64,000 bases of DNA from Anagrus nilaparvatae (taxonomy: Eukaryota; Arthropoda; Insecta; Hymenoptera; Mymaridae): contig JAKSXM010000137.1 of the NCBI GenBank assembly GCA_022575985.1, positions 22,028,001 to 22,092,000 of the forward strand. The letters are read 5' to 3'. Positions 1 through 12,978 of this stretch are shown in pieces. The position numbers and the translations under genes were made by a program. The notes under the pieces were generated by a model. It saw nothing but the letters and a program-made list of their open reading frames with translations, was not told the origin of the DNA and ran no database searches. Positions within the stretch are counted from its first letter, which is position 1. Each line of letters opens with the position of its first letter.

Positions 1-2066
1 ACCATAACGGCTAAACAGTTTGTCAAATAGCTCGAGGCTACAATGTTTCAAAGTAACCTAAGTGTTGAGATAATAAATGTTGTCAAAATAAATGCAAATT
101 TAATTATTTTGAATATTTTTTTTTTTAATATATGGGTAAAAATTTTACTTTTTAGAATTATTTAAGAATAATTTATTTATTTCAGAGACGTTATTGCACA
201 TTTTTAATTTTATAATAAAAATTATCATAAATACCCATAATGACCAACCAAAAACTATTTTTTGACATTAGCTTATACCTACTCCAATTAAAAACGTTAG
301 ACCAAAATAAATTAAAATGTTTAGGCCAAAATTTCAAGGTACTTTGAAATTTTAGGCCCAAAAAGGTATAAAAATTTTTAATAGTTAATATATTTTATTT
401 GATATACTATTTAGTAATTATATTAATAATTTTAATGCAGCTCTAGCATAATTTAGCTTCCTTCATTAAATTATTTATACCTAATTTATGGAACAGCATT
501 GAGTAATTACAATTGTCATTTAATTATGATTTTCAAAATTGAAAAAAGGATGAAAAAAAGAACAAGTGCATTTATATACGCTAAAATGAACATAATATGT
601 TATCATCTTTTATTATTTCTATTGTGTGACTTTAATATATTATTCATTGTATACATTATCATCCAACCCTCCTAGAATGTGAATAATTCATTGAGTAGAA
701 TACAGAAAAAATGTAAGGTTCATAATAATAATTGGTCAGATTTTCTGTAATAAAAATAATATAAGAAAAATCAATGATAATTAAAATTGTATACCGTAGC
801 ATGTAAAGTATTTTATCACGTTTATGATAATAATAAAACAGTCATTTTCTTCTGAAAATTAAGAAACTCTGATGAAAGTTCCATTTCTACAGAAAAATGT
901 TAAATTATTATTTTAAAAAGGAAAGATTTTTAGTTAAAAATTTTGAAATGATAAGCAAAAAAATGTTCGAATACTCTACCCAATACAGTGTCAAAACATT
1001 AACTAACAATGAATTGTTTATTTTTCTTTTTCAATAAACACAGAATCCACTTCAATAAATTTTAATACTGCAAGTATTATTTATTAGAAAATAAAAAATA
1101 ATAAGCAAGGAATTTTTCTGTAAGCAGTTAATAATAAATATTCAAAATATTTTGTAATAACAAATTAGATTAATTAAAATTTACGTTGCATAATAAAATA
1201 TAAAAGTAATAACAAAAGCTTTTATGTAATAAAATTAATAAATCTTGCTAATAAATTATGCTTAATTAATAGGGTGCGTTATATTAGCCAGGGAGTTAAT
1301 TTAAAAAACTTTGTATATTCTTTATGTTGTTCTTGATACCTAAATTTCAGTTTACCAACGACTTGGGTCATTTTTTACTTCTATTGCCATGGGACATAGT
1401 ACCCTATCAAGGCTCCAATTTTATAAAACCTATTGGTATAAATTTTTCCTTAAAATTGAGTCCAATTTTCTCAAAAAACAAAAAAGAATTTTTTTAAATA
1501 TCCTGAGTAACATATAAATTAAATAAATAATTCTTGTCGATAAAATTTATTAAAAGCTCTTAATAAAGAGAAGTATATATAAATGAAAGAATGAAAAAAA
1601 AAAAAATAATAAAATGAATGTGTATTGTTCGTACTTACAAAACAGCATTAAATAATTATAAAATATAATCAATAAATCCACTTATTAGAGTAATACACAA
1701 TAAAATATTAATCTATGGAATTATTAATTGTATACATAATTGAAAAGATATCATAAAATAATGAAATCACAAAATTTTTTTATTATAAATAATAATTAGT
1801 ATATATAAAAGTTTTAGATATAAAAGTCACGTGAGCATAGAAATAAATTGACAAATTAATATAATCATTTTAAAAAAATTAAATTTTATTGTTCATTGTT
1901 TAATGAAAGACTAACAGATGTAAATGATATTTTATGAGATAGTATTAGTTTATATATATGTAAGAGGAAAACTTGAATGATTATATATATATATATAGAA
2001 GCTTTGTACGGTATAAGTAAAGTGCGCCAGAGCATAAACGTCTCTACAACTGTAAAAGCATAGATC
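1..2066. other. A+T-rich sequence with no gene seen
   Basis: Only short low-complexity runs, poly-A/T tracts and TA repeats (for example 1981-1997) are visible. No exon, tRNA or mobile element could be supported. Confidence 0.5.
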
Positions 2067-2144
2067 TATATAAAGGAGACGGGGTCGCTTGAACAATCAG
2101 AAAACTTTGTGTTAATCTCGATGGATACAAAGCAGTTATATATA

Positions 2145-2182
<38 letters not shown>
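2067..2182 (+). promoter_or_regulatory. Candidate core promoter: TATA box, initiator and GA repeat
   Basis: A TATATAAA box lies at 2067-2074. An initiator-like TCAGA has its A at 2099, 32 bases after the first T of the box, which is the usual TATA-to-start spacing in insects. A GA dinucleotide run follows at about 2148-2182, the kind of sequence bound by GAGA factor. An ATG at 2121 opens only a 27-codon frame that runs through the GA repeat, so it is not a convincing gene. The site lies 5.3 kb upstream of the first visible Dpr exon on the same strand, so it could start that transcript; this is inference. TATA-like strings are common in such A+T-rich DNA, and the argument rests on spacing and combination. 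Confidence 0.35.
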
Positions 2183-2185
<3 letters not shown>

Positions 2186-3689
2186 GTTTCATAATTTTAC
2201 ATTGAATTACCATGGACAAGTTTTTCTATTAATTTTATCAAGTTATATAATAAGCCTTTGAATTTTCTTTATTTTATATTGATTTAAGTATTGATATTAA
2301 TTTAAATTTATGCTGAAATTTATATTAAAAGATTTATTCAAAATTTATTGAATTTATATAAATTATTCTTTTCAATTTGAATTATTCAAAAGTTATTGGC
2401 AATTTTCAATTTGAACAATATTTTTTTTGTTATTTATTTAATTGTTTTTTATTATTTGAAAAATCCAATTTTTTGACATGAATGACTTATTTTAAATTTT
2501 TATCCCATATTTTCTCAAAGTTCTAGGTACTTTCATATAAATATTAGCCCTGCAATTATTTTATAAATTAGATTATCGAGTGAAATTAAAAACCAATTAC
2601 CAAAACAATAAGATTCCCAAAATGATATAGCTCATTCAATCACTCCTAAGGATTGCCACCGAGCCCATGAAAATAAGATTGTTTCTTATAGGAACCCAAA
2701 ATTCACTCCTTAACAGTCCATATATATTTGGTTGCAATACTTACGAGTGATTAGATAGGCAATAACTTTGGGAATCTAATTTTTTGGCAAATGACACCTT
2801 ATTTCACTATGTAATCGAAAATTCAAGCATTTTTTCAAAATAACAGCCAGATTGATTAATATATTCTATAAATCCATCCCACGTAAATTACAGAACTACG
2901 ACAGATAAAAAGTTAAAAATTTAAATTACGTAATAATTTAAACTATAAAATAATCAAGTTAAACTATAAAATTTTCTTCATGAAAATTTGGCCATTAAAA
3001 AAGTTTGATCTCTTTTAACACTCAATTTTCTTTCTTTTTTCTTTTTATCAGTTCTAGTTTATAAAAATACTCAATTCCCACGTGGCTTATAAATGGGGTA
3101 AATAACAGCATTTCGAAACTGCTTAGCACATTATTTTATGTTAGATAAAAAATCTTCACTTCTTGAATTGTTTACTATAAAAACAAAAAATAAATAACTT
3201 TTTTTTATTTTTTTTTTAAATTACATTGTAATGCAATAAAAAAATAATAATTTAAAATGATTGATGTAAAATGAATTTAATATTTTATATACGTATATGC
3301 ATAAAACTGTTTGTATGTTTACAACAAACTAAAAAATAATATCAATCTACATTATAGATTATGTTTTAAAAGCTTTTAGCAAATCAAAAATTGCTAGAAA
3401 TAATATTTATAAAATTTTTATTTACAAGGTGAGGCCACGATATTTGGAACACTGAAAATTTTTTCAGCTAAATATTTTGAAGTAGATTTATTAAAACTTA
3501 AAATAATATTAATAATAATAATGTAGGTTAGAAAAAATAAATAAAACACTGGTGTCAGTTTCTTAATAATGTTCAAACGTCTAAATAGTTATCGGCCCTG
3601 AACACTCTCTAGCACATTAAACACAAGAATACTATTCAAGTATTTGCATACATACAGATTTACTCTCAAATCTGTATGAAGTCCACTGA

Positions 3690-4140
3690 CTTCTCCTTAG
3701 TTCAAAACTGCCACTGCAGCTAACCACAACCCACTGTTTGTCTGGTGCGGACCCCAGCCGCCTAGATTCCAATATAAATTGACAGCTGAACTGCAATGGA
3801 TTCAGCCACACACACAATTTCAGCTCAGTAGCAACAACAACAAATTCAACCGTGGTCAGGATGACGTGCAGCACAAATAAAGCTTTCACAGGTAGTAAAG
3901 AGACAAGAACGTGTAACAGCTACAGCGGATAAAAAAGTAATGGATCAGTCACAGCGAATATATAAAAGCATGGTCCCTTTCAAGGTGGCGTATATATAAC
4001 GCAAAGAGACCGCGGGAACGGCGAATAGGGCACGCGCAGCACGGCCCCACCCATCCCTACTCCAGAATATTACTATTTTCAATAAGGCCCGTTGCTATGA
4101 GAGACGCATAACAACATCTGTCTAGCCCGCTCTCAATCAA
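3690..4140. other. G+C-richer island, possible promoter or 5'UTR exon
   Basis: This stretch is clearly less A+T-rich than its surroundings and contains unclustered CG dinucleotides (for example 4008-4045, cgcgggaacggcg and cacgcgcagcacgg). TATA-like strings occur in both directions near 3990. On the - strand a frame at 3889-3632 is open and has a hydrophobic start, but it begins at GTG with an in-frame TAG upstream and no ATG, so I do not call it a gene. On the + strand an ATG at 3860 opens ten codons (MTCSTNKAFT) and then meets a GGTAGT donor-like site whose phase would match the next Dpr exon. The peptide lacks a signal sequence, so this is weak. The best reading is regulatory or untranslated sequence. 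Confidence 0.3.
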
Positions 4141-6049
4141 AAAATAATATTAAAAAAATATATAGGTATTAATAAAATCTCTCATTTTTAACAAGATTAG
4201 AAACTTTTAGCACGATTAAATGAGACTCCCTGGGTCCAAAATGGAAGTGTAGTTTATTTACGAAATAATTTATGAATTCGCTTTAATATTACACTACTGT
4301 TTTATTTTCTGATAGGAATACTAATTACTAGTCTTAATATTTTAATTTTAAGATCAGTAGCGCTAATAATTTTTCCCTTTAAGTATGAAACCCTTAAAAT
4401 TCTTATTTTGATATTTCTTATCTTGTGGAAGCCAAGATACATTAATTTGCAAAATTATGAAGAAGCTTTTATTTTACAACCAAAAACTTAAGCTTGAAAT
4501 TAAAATTCCTAAATCTAAAAAATCTAAGATTTCTAACTACTATAAGATTTTTCAGGTATATCCAAATTTCATGGCCTCTCCTTACAAAACTTTTTATATT
4601 TATTACAATCGATATACTAATAATTATGCGATAGTAATTATTTTGATCAAGTTTTTTCTAATACATATTTTTATATACTACTAAGATTATTTTTACTATA
4701 CAAATTCGAATAGATTTGTCAAATATAAAAAAATAAAATGAATTTTTAGTAAATATATATATAAATTTGAAATATTGAATGAAAGGAGAGTTGATATATG
4801 AGAAAATAGGTATAAATGAACTTCAGATGTAAAAAAACTACTCTTGAAGATTCGTTCACATTCATTGACGTAATACTGTCTCAATAAAAGGATATATAAC
4901 GTTTCAAAAGAATTTCAATTTACGAAAGTACACTTTCATGTTCACTCTTAAATTTTTTTTTTTCATTTTCTTCTTTTTTTTGTATTTAACTTCAAAAGTT
5001 TTTAAAATAAAAAATATTGTATACAAGTAATCTGTTTTTTATGTTCATTAAATTTTTAACGCTTTATGAATTATTTATTTTATTTTTAATTATTTAAATT
5101 TATAATATTAAAAATGAAAGGAGCAGGTTTTTCAGATTTTGTTATCGTTAGAATTTATTTTCGAAGAAACTATGATATTTTGAGATGACATTTTGCAAAT
5201 TATAAAAAAACGTTTAACTTTTAGCAATTTTTAATAACTTTTTCTAATGTAAAAATTGAAATTTCCAATTTTTGTCTTTTTGAATTGGTAAAATTTTTTT
5301 AAATTTAAAAAAAACGTAAAATGTCCCAAAACTGATTATCAATTTTATTTTAAAATATTATTTTTAATTTATGTAGATCTCTGAATAAATTTTTTCAGTC
5401 TAAGTAGTATAGGTCAATATATATGCAGACCATCATAGTTTTTTTCTTTTATCAACTTTTGCGAGAGATAATGAGAAAAAGGAGAAAGTACAAAATTTTG
5501 TACAAAATTATATGTATAGGAGGGGTCCTCTTCAGAATTAGTGATAATTTTAAACACAAATTTTAGAAATAAGTAGTGAAAAATTAAAAAAAATAAATAA
5601 ATTGCCCAAAAAATAAGTTTGTGAAGTATATAAGGCTAAAAATTATATTCTTTTTAATTACGTATCATTAAAAAATATTTTTAATAATTTTTGATAGATT
5701 AAAGGATCCGGCCTATAAACTGAACACTTTACAAATATCTACCTAAATATAAGTTAAGAAATTTTTGTTTATTACACTAACATAAATAATAACACAAAAC
5801 TAATTTTAATTACACAAATAATGATGTAATTAAATATCTCATAACTTAATTACTTTTAATGATGCATCATGGATTTATTATTTTTAATTAAAACTTTAAT
5901 ACGAAATTAACTTATAATAATAATAATGAGAAAATATTATAAGTACTGTGTTTCGTTCCAATCAATTAAATTAATTTTATGAGTTTCTTATAAATATGTA
6001 ATAAACACGTTCTACTTGTAACTATAGAAGTAAAATTTTTTTCATTATT

Positions 6050-6399
6050 GTTATCTTCGTTTCTGAGTACTGAGCCTGCCTTTGTCACACAGAATAATTA
6101 TTATTCAAAAAAGTTGTACAATTTTAAAAATTTTGAACTTCTCTTATTAATTATGACATTCTAGTGTATAACTTCTTCCTGGAGCGATTAAAACATTTAA
6201 GTCATTTTTTTTTGTTTTTTTGTTGTGCATATGTAAAAGGAAAAAATTAGGAGTTACACTGACTCACCTTGTTATTTTGCAGAGTCGAAATGGACAAAGA
6301 TTTTTCATTTTTTTAAACTTTTTAATATCATACAAGTTTTTCAATAATAATTATTCTGCGTGACAAAGGGAGACTTAGTACTCAAAAACACAGATAATA
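6050..6399. mobile_element. Foldback/MITE-like element with about 69 bp inverted arms
   Basis: The left arm (6050-6118) and right arm (6331-6399) are inverted copies. Both contain GAGTACT, TTTGTCAC and CAGAATAATTATTATT cores with scattered mismatches. The roughly 210 bp between them is noncoding. This is the layout of a non-autonomous foldback or MITE. No clear target duplication was seen, so the outer limits are approximate. Confidence 0.6.
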
Positions 6400-7369
6400 T
6401 AGTTCCCTATAGATCGTGTAATAATTATTATTTATAATAATTATTATTTATAATAAACTCATCAAATAAACGAAATTAATTTAGTTATAAAATTCAAAAA
6501 AATAGGTAAACAAATAAAAAATTTTGAAAAAAATTATTTTAATTTTTATAAAATAAAAAAATAAACAAAAGAAATGAAATATTGTTAATATTTTCGTATA
6601 CACATAATATTATTAGTAAATATGTATAAATGATTCTACATATTAAAGCTATAAATTAATACAACTTTAAACCCCATTCATATATATCACCTTTTGTTTT
6701 CTATAATAATTACTATTCTATTGTTAAAGTTAAATTAATTTTAAGGTTCAATCTATAAGCTAACGTAGATGCTTTATTTCATAAACTGTCAAAATGAAAA
6801 ATTAAAAAATTATTTCATTTTTTAGAACAAATATCAGGCATATCCTAATTTTTTTTATTTTTTTGAAGTCACGTGGATTAACTCATGTACATAGACTTGT
6901 ATTTTATAAAAATTTCAAGTTATCTTTCTAAAAAAAAAGCCTTGCTACTTTTATTAAATATAAAATGTTTTAACTGTCTCATATCATATCACAAATTCTC
7001 TCGTGCATCTGTTACATCCGTTAGTAATAATGTTCTTTTTATTTCATATATATTTTTTTAATAACAAAATAAATGAGTTTTATGAGCTTATTCTAGTCAG
7101 TAAATAAGATTAGTTTATTTTATTGACCAGTGCTTGTGTAAAAATGTTAAGATAAAACTTAATCTCTTAAGGGGATCTCAATTTTTTTCTTTTATTCTAA
7201 CATTGATTAGTCATTTTATTGTGTTTTTTGCCCTTAAATTGTTTTGGATTCTTGAATTGCAATAAAAAAAACTATTAAACGTCGTTTCGAAGTACAAATA
7301 TAACTAAATTAAAAAAATTTACGGTTAAAGAAATAAAGTTAAAAATAAAAAAAAATCTTTTTGTTTCAG

Positions 7370-7575
7370 ATACCTTGAGCCTGGGTGATCAAGCATCAAG
7401 CAACATAGAAAAACATTCGACTGCAACAAGACCTCGACAACAAATGTTAGATAATACTGGTCAAAAAGGAAAATCGGAGCCTACTTTTGATTTTGATCAG
7501 CCAACTAACATTACAGCTCTTGTTGGAAAATCGGCCTATTTAACATGTCGCGTACACAATTTAGGAGAGAGATCC
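7370..7575 (+). CDS. dpr6/10-like: Dpr6/Dpr10-like protein, first visible exon (N-terminal linker and start of Ig1)
   Basis: Dpr proteins are neuronal surface proteins with two Ig domains. They bind DIP partners and help specify synaptic connections. This exon follows a good acceptor (TTTGTTTCAG, ending at 7369) and ends at a GTAAGT donor at 7576. It starts one base into a codon, so an upstream exon must supply the start codon and signal peptide; I could not find it. It encodes about 68 residues: a low-complexity linker (SSNIEKHSTATRPRQQ), then the Ig1 opening with NITALVGKSAYLTCRV, which holds the first Ig1 cysteine, and LGERS. In the protein the next residues, VSWVRHRD, come from the exon 22.5 kb downstream. 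Family recognition is by eye from the linked exons. Confidence 0.88.
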
Positions 7576-8148
7576 GTAAGTAAAAACTGTTTTTAAAATA
7601 CTCTAAGATGTTGATTTTGCCAAAAAAACGCATAAAATTTTCAATTTTGTATAATCAGAATTTTATTCTTGGGTATTGCTTAAAAATATATATAAAATAT
7701 TTTCATTGAATAAATTACCCACAATACGTGTATACAACTTTATGTATTCAAAAAAAACTTTTCACTTTATTTTACCTTTTTAAAAATATTTTTAAGAAGC
7801 TTTTAAAAACCAATTACAAAATAAAATATCAAAAATTTAATTATAATCCCAGCCTATTTCTTAAAACCAACTTAAAGAAAACTATAACTTTCATAATACT
7901 TACATCTAGTGCTTAGTAATTTAAATACCCACAAAACCATAACCTAGATAAGATTATAGGATACACGTACTTGTAATTATGTTTTTGTCAAAAGTTAGTT
8001 TCCCAGTGACGTGTAATATTTAATTAAACATTTTTACCAAGAAATTGATCATTTAAACTTTATAAACAATAATAATAGTATAGATTCTAATTGACTTGTT
8101 CGATACTAATTAGGTAAATTCAAAGCATCAAATTATATATTATATATA

Positions 8149-8752
8149 TGGCTCATTTTCATTTTTTTTGCAAAAATAGATTTAAAAAAAATTACATAAA
8201 AATCTTGTTTTAGTGCTATAATTTTTAGAAAACAAAAAGTAAACGTTTTTTTTATCGAAGGAACAACTTGTTATTATCATAAAAACTAATTAAAATTAAA
8301 ATATTTTTATTATTGTGCTTTTAACCGATTATTTCTTGAGGTATAAAAAAGTATTTTTATGCTTTTGTGAATAAATACGTAATTTTTGGTCATACTTTAA
8401 ACTAAAATAGCATCTAAAACATTAATTTAATGTTAAATAGTTGTTGTTACATCTAAAATTAAGTGAAATACAAACTTTAAAAAAAGGAAATAAAAATCCA
8501 TGCACTTATTTTGCTTAAAACACCAAGTTCTTAATAGGAACGGTAAAGGCTTTTTAGGGGAACGGTAAAGGCTTTTTTGTCATATTTTAGCCACAAATTT
8601 TTTTTTCAACTTAAAATTAAGTTAATTTTTATGGTGTATGGTCAACAACTTTTTGAAATACAAACTTTAAGACAAAAAAATTTGTAAATTCTTACTTCAA
8701 TCGGTAGATACGACCACGTGACACAATTTTTGCAAAAAAAATGAAAATAAGC
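8149..8752. repeat. Inverted repeat pair with internal short duplications
   Basis: The left arm (8149-8178) and right arm (8724-8752) are inverted copies sharing a 20 bp TTTTCATTTTTTTTGCAAAA-type core. Inside, a 20 bp unit containing GGAACGGTAAAGGCTTTTT occurs twice at 8538-8578, and GAAATACAAACTTTAA occurs at 8465 and 8656. This is likely an old foldback element. Confidence 0.4.
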
Positions 8753-9653
8753 GATATAGAGAGAGAGCTTTTTCTGAAAAGTTACAGTCTTATATAAGTT
8801 AAGATAATTTACAAGTTCAATTAATTAGTATAAGATAGGATAAGAATATTACAGATTGAAATATAATCTGTTTATAAATATATGCATTGTATTTTGTAAA
8901 GCTTATACTGTGTTTAATCTTATTATTAAATCAATATTTGTAAATACAAAGTTATAATGATTAATCCAGCTAAAATCCAATAACATTTCATGTAGAAATT
9001 ACAATTTTGAATTCGTGATAAATAAATAAAAAATTATTGACATTTTTATTTTAAATGACTTGGGGTCATTAATTTTTGCTTAGCCTTTAAAGAATAATTT
9101 AGTATTTTTCATAGTCTCCTATAACTAATACCTTTTACTACCCTCAAACATAATTGATTGTTAAAAAGGTTCTTGTTTTCTACTAAAATCATGTTTTTCT
9201 CCATTTATTAATTTTATTATTTAAGTTGAGCAATAACAAATAAAAACTTTTTAATATAAAATTTCTCTCATTAAAATATATTTTCATATTCAGTAATTGT
9301 CTTAGAATTTATATTCTAAATAGTATAGCAATATAAAATTTATTCGAGCAGTCAGTGTATATATATAACGATTAAATAATGATTTTAGAGTGCGAAGAAA
9401 ATAGAATTATTTCAAGCAGAAAATAACTGTCTTTGAATTTTTTTTTTTCAAAAAAAAAGAAATTATATATTATAAAGCAGAAATTCACTATAACTTTATA
9501 GCCTTTGCTCTACATTCGTAAATAAGAGTATATATATATTTTTATTTGTATAGGTGTAAATTTTTATACATCGAAGTATATACATACATTTAAACCTAAG
9601 GTTTCTTTGAAAAAATTTTTTTTTTAATGCTATTTTGATTCCAAGAATAACTA

Positions 9654-10203
9654 CACTGTAAAAAGTAACTTTCAAATTTACAAAAAAAAATAGAAATTTT
9701 TCGAAAAATTGGTAGATTTTCAAAAAATTTTGTTAATGTTCGATAAAAATTGTAAATATACTAAATTTAGTATATTATCGAAAAATTCGAGAATTCTCGA
9801 TTTTTTTTTGTGAATTTACGAAAAAAGTTGTAAATTCACAACTATTTTTCGTAAAAATTTATAGCTATTTTTGGAAAATTTTCGAAAAAAATTGTAAATT
9901 ACACGGAGAAAAATAACTGTTAAAAATAACCAAAATTGCTGGTTATATTTACATTATAAAGTTTTGTTATTTTCTGTTTAAATATTTTGTAAATATAACC
10001 ATGTTTATAGTTAGAATTACAATATTTTGACTTCATATTTGTAAAATTTACAAATTTTTTTTGTAATTAAAACTAACCCCGTTTTACTAAAATTAGCCTT
10101 GTAAAATATACAAAATATTTTTCTCCGTGTATCAAAAAATTTACTAATTTTTCGAAAATGTTCTAATTTTTTTGTTAATAGAAGAAAGTTACTTTTTACA
10201 GTG
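9654..10203. mobile_element. TA-flanked MITE, family 1 copy A, split by a nested MITE
   Basis: The terminal inverted repeat CACTGTAAAAAGTAACTTTC is present at the left end and inverted at the right end. TA dinucleotides at 9652-9653 and 10204-10205 fit a TA target duplication, as in Tc1/mariner-type MITEs. The interior is a string of A/T-rich foldable motifs. A second MITE sits inside at 9902-10129. Copy B at 24317-24723 has the same ends and lacks the insertion. No coding capacity. Confidence 0.8.
9902..10129. mobile_element. Nested TA-flanked MITE, family 2
   Basis: The terminal inverted repeat CACGGAGAAAAATA matches its inverted copy ending CTCCGTG. It is flanked by TA at 9900-9901 and 10130-10131. 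The uninterrupted sister copy of the host MITE reads GTAAATTATCAA at the matching place, exactly one TA, so insertion duplicated the TA. The element is 228 bp and noncoding. Confidence 0.82.
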
Positions 10204-10385
10204 TATGTACTAAAATATTACATCTTAAAATTTTTTTAGAACTTAATATTAACCGATTAGTACCGAGGTGGAAAAAATGTTCCACTTGATACCTAGCAGC
10301 TTAAATTTTCATAGAATTTTCAATTTACAGAAAATTTATTGGTAAAAGACTTTTATATAGTAAATTTTATTGAAAAAATATATTC

Positions 10386-10821
10386 AGGGTTGAACATCCA
10401 AAAACAGGCATTTTAATGCCTATTTTTTGGACCAAACAGGCAACTTTAGTAAAAAAGGTTTTTAATCGAAAACTCAAAATTTATACCCGAACTTTTTTGG
10501 GTTTGCTAAATTTAAAAATCCAAATAACAAAGTTATAGCATTTAACCTAAAGACATTAATTAATTTTTTAATTAATTAATTAATTATTTAACCTATACAA
10601 ATTTAGCATTTATACCAAATTAAAATTTCCGCCATTTTCTACCCCTATATTATAGGGACTTTAGCCCTTTGGTTAAATAATGTTTTTATATTGATTTTTG
10701 GATTCAGAAACCTTAAAAAGCCCCAGGTGTAAAAATAAAAATTAATTTTCTTAGTTTGTTGATAAACTATTTTAACAAAAATTAGGCGCCTAAAATCGAC
10801 TGTTTTTGGATGTTGAGCCCT
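10386..10821. mobile_element. MITE-like element, TIR AGGG..AACATCCAAAAACAG
   Basis: The left end reads AGGGTTGAACATCCAAAAAC. The right end is the inverted form of AGGGCTCAACATCCAAAAAC. The interior of about 390 bp has no ORF but contains an ATTAATTAA-rich palindromic patch near 10557-10590. No clear target duplication was identified. Confidence 0.65.
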
Positions 10822-12385
10822 TAATATAAATAAATATCTGAAGGGTTTTAGATTAAAATTGACTCACAAAAATGAAATACTGATAAGTTTTTGGTTTTAA
10901 GCAATTGATAAATTCAAAATTTTATGAACAATTAAAAAACTAAAAATAGGCTCACGTTAATAAAATACTCATATTGCGACCTATAACTAGAAAAATAACA
11001 AAAAATATGAATTTTATTGTTAAAAATTTTGAAAATATTTAAAATTAAATTAAGCCAGTAAAAAAATTGCTTAAGTAAATTATAATTAAACTTATAAAAT
11101 TTGTCTTTTTCAATTAGAAAATAATTTATTTTAATTTATATTCTTTAAAGCCTTAAATAAAATTAAAGCTGATGTAATTTTTCTTGGGCTTCAAGTCTCA
11201 TTAAAATGCAAAATAGATAATCTATCAACTTCAAAATGAAAAATTTACATGGAATTGAAAGAACGAAAATACAAAATTAATAATTTTAAAGAATGCAGTA
11301 TCAATGGAGATATCAATTTCGGTAAATATTTCGTTGTAATTGAAAGTAACTCCTTCAAATTTATACACAAAAAAAATATTTAATTTTTAATAAATTAACT
11401 ATACTTTTACAGTGGCTGACTTGTTTGGCTAAAACTAATTTTTATATCAATTAGTATCAATTACTTCCCTTTCTGTTAAATCCAATATCTTTATATCCCT
11501 ATTTGATAAATTTATTGAATAAATAGGAAAGTTATTCATTTTCATAAAGGTTTAAGAAAATTCAAGTTTTAGAAAGAGCTTTACGATGCACCAATTTCAT
11601 AGATTCAAACGATTTACCCTAGAAATAATCGAGTTTCTAAAGGAAGTTGACGATTGGACGTTAAGCGGAGTCTATAACAACTATAGGAAACTCAATTTGA
11701 TTCCGTTGCAGTCATTTTGCTTCCTTTTCTTTCTATTATACAAGACTTGCATCGTCAGCATATTATATTGCATATGAAACTTTTATAGAATTACTTTTAT
11801 TACAAATGATTATGCATCTTTGTAAAGTCCATATTTTTTAAAAATAATGTCTTTTTTATATCGAAATTTAAATTTTTTGCATGACAAGTTCTTTTAATTC
11901 CAGAATTATTTAGAAAATCTTTTTACATAACAATCTTCTGACTAAAAAACGTGATATGACTTTTTCATAATTAATTTAAACAATAAAACTATATTTTTAT
12001 AATTCCATTGTACTTTATAAAAGTATTAATGCTTTGTTTAACTTTTTTTTTAATTAAAATTTAAAAAAAAATTTTTTTGAGCATAAAATTTCAATTAGTT
12101 AAATTGCTTACTATACCTGTAAAAAAAAATTGATTTGTTTATATTATATAACGCATTAAAAAGATTCAATTACTCTCTGTAAAAAGTTGTAAATATTTTA
12201 ATTAAAAAAAATTTAATAAACATACATATTTATATTTTGCATTATACAAAATTTTTATTTAACTTTGTAGATTAAACAACTGGTAATTGTTCTGGTAATT
12301 GTTTCAACAACGAAATAATTTTTTTTTAATTAAAAAATATTTATATTACTTAAATACATAATAATCTATCTAAAGAGGTAAAGTA

Positions 12386-12847
12386 CACTGACGAAAAATC
12401 CATACTTGAGGCAAACAGACTTCCATTTACCACTAGCAGATTTTTGCTTACGTTTAGCGGAATTCCGCTAGTGGTTAGCAGAATTTTTTTCTTGCTTAAA
12501 CGTTTAAAAATGATATGAAATATAAGAAAATTAAAAAAATTATTTTTTGCTTATTTAGGATATGCTCATGGCGTTACGATGCAAAAAAAAGTAAAAAAAA
12601 AATTTTTTGTTTTTAATGTCTTTACATTTGCAATCGTATGAGCAAAAAATATTTACGAATCGTGTCCATAAAAATAAAGCATGGCCCAAATCGCACGTAA
12701 ATTATCTTCCGAAGGGAACCCGAAGTGCTGCGGCCAGGACATACGTGGTTTCGAGCCACTGACTAGAAAAAAAAATTCTGCTAGCCACTAACAAAATTCC
12801 GCTAACCGTAAGCGAAACTCAGAATTTTCGGTGCATTTTTTTCAATG
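12386..12847. mobile_element. TA-flanked MITE, family 3 copy A
   Basis: The ends are inverted copies: CACTGACGAAAAATCC on the left and the inverse of CATTGAAAAAAATGC on the right. Inner blocks such as GCGGAATTCCGCTAG and TTAGCAGAATTTTTTT are mirrored at 12770-12815. TA lies at 12384-12385 and 12848-12849. Fragments of the same family occur near 43245-43555, 47685-47950 and 63120-63215. Confidence 0.65.
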
Positions 12848-12904
12848 TAGGGATTAAATCGGAAATTTTTAGAAAGAAAATTAATTAAGTTTCACAAGAA
12901 TCAG

Positions 12905-12978
12905 GATTACAAACATGTAAATATGTTCAAATCTAGCACTTCAACAAACATCTAAATATCTTCAAATCTAGCACTTCA
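12905..12978. repeat. Tandem duplication of about 38 bp
   Basis: The phrase TTCAAATCTAGCACTTCAA, preceded by a similar AAATAT segment, occurs twice in direct orientation just after the MITE. It looks like a simple local duplication. Confidence 0.5.

Noticed and set aside
3632..3889. Open frame of 85 codons on the - strand with a hydrophobic start resembling a signal peptide
   Set aside because: It begins at GTG with a TAG upstream in frame and no ATG, has no recognisable domain, and lies on the strand opposite to Dpr.
12710..12765. B-box-like GGTTTCGAGCC suggesting a tRNA
   Set aside because: No A-box or foldable cloverleaf; it lies within a MITE.
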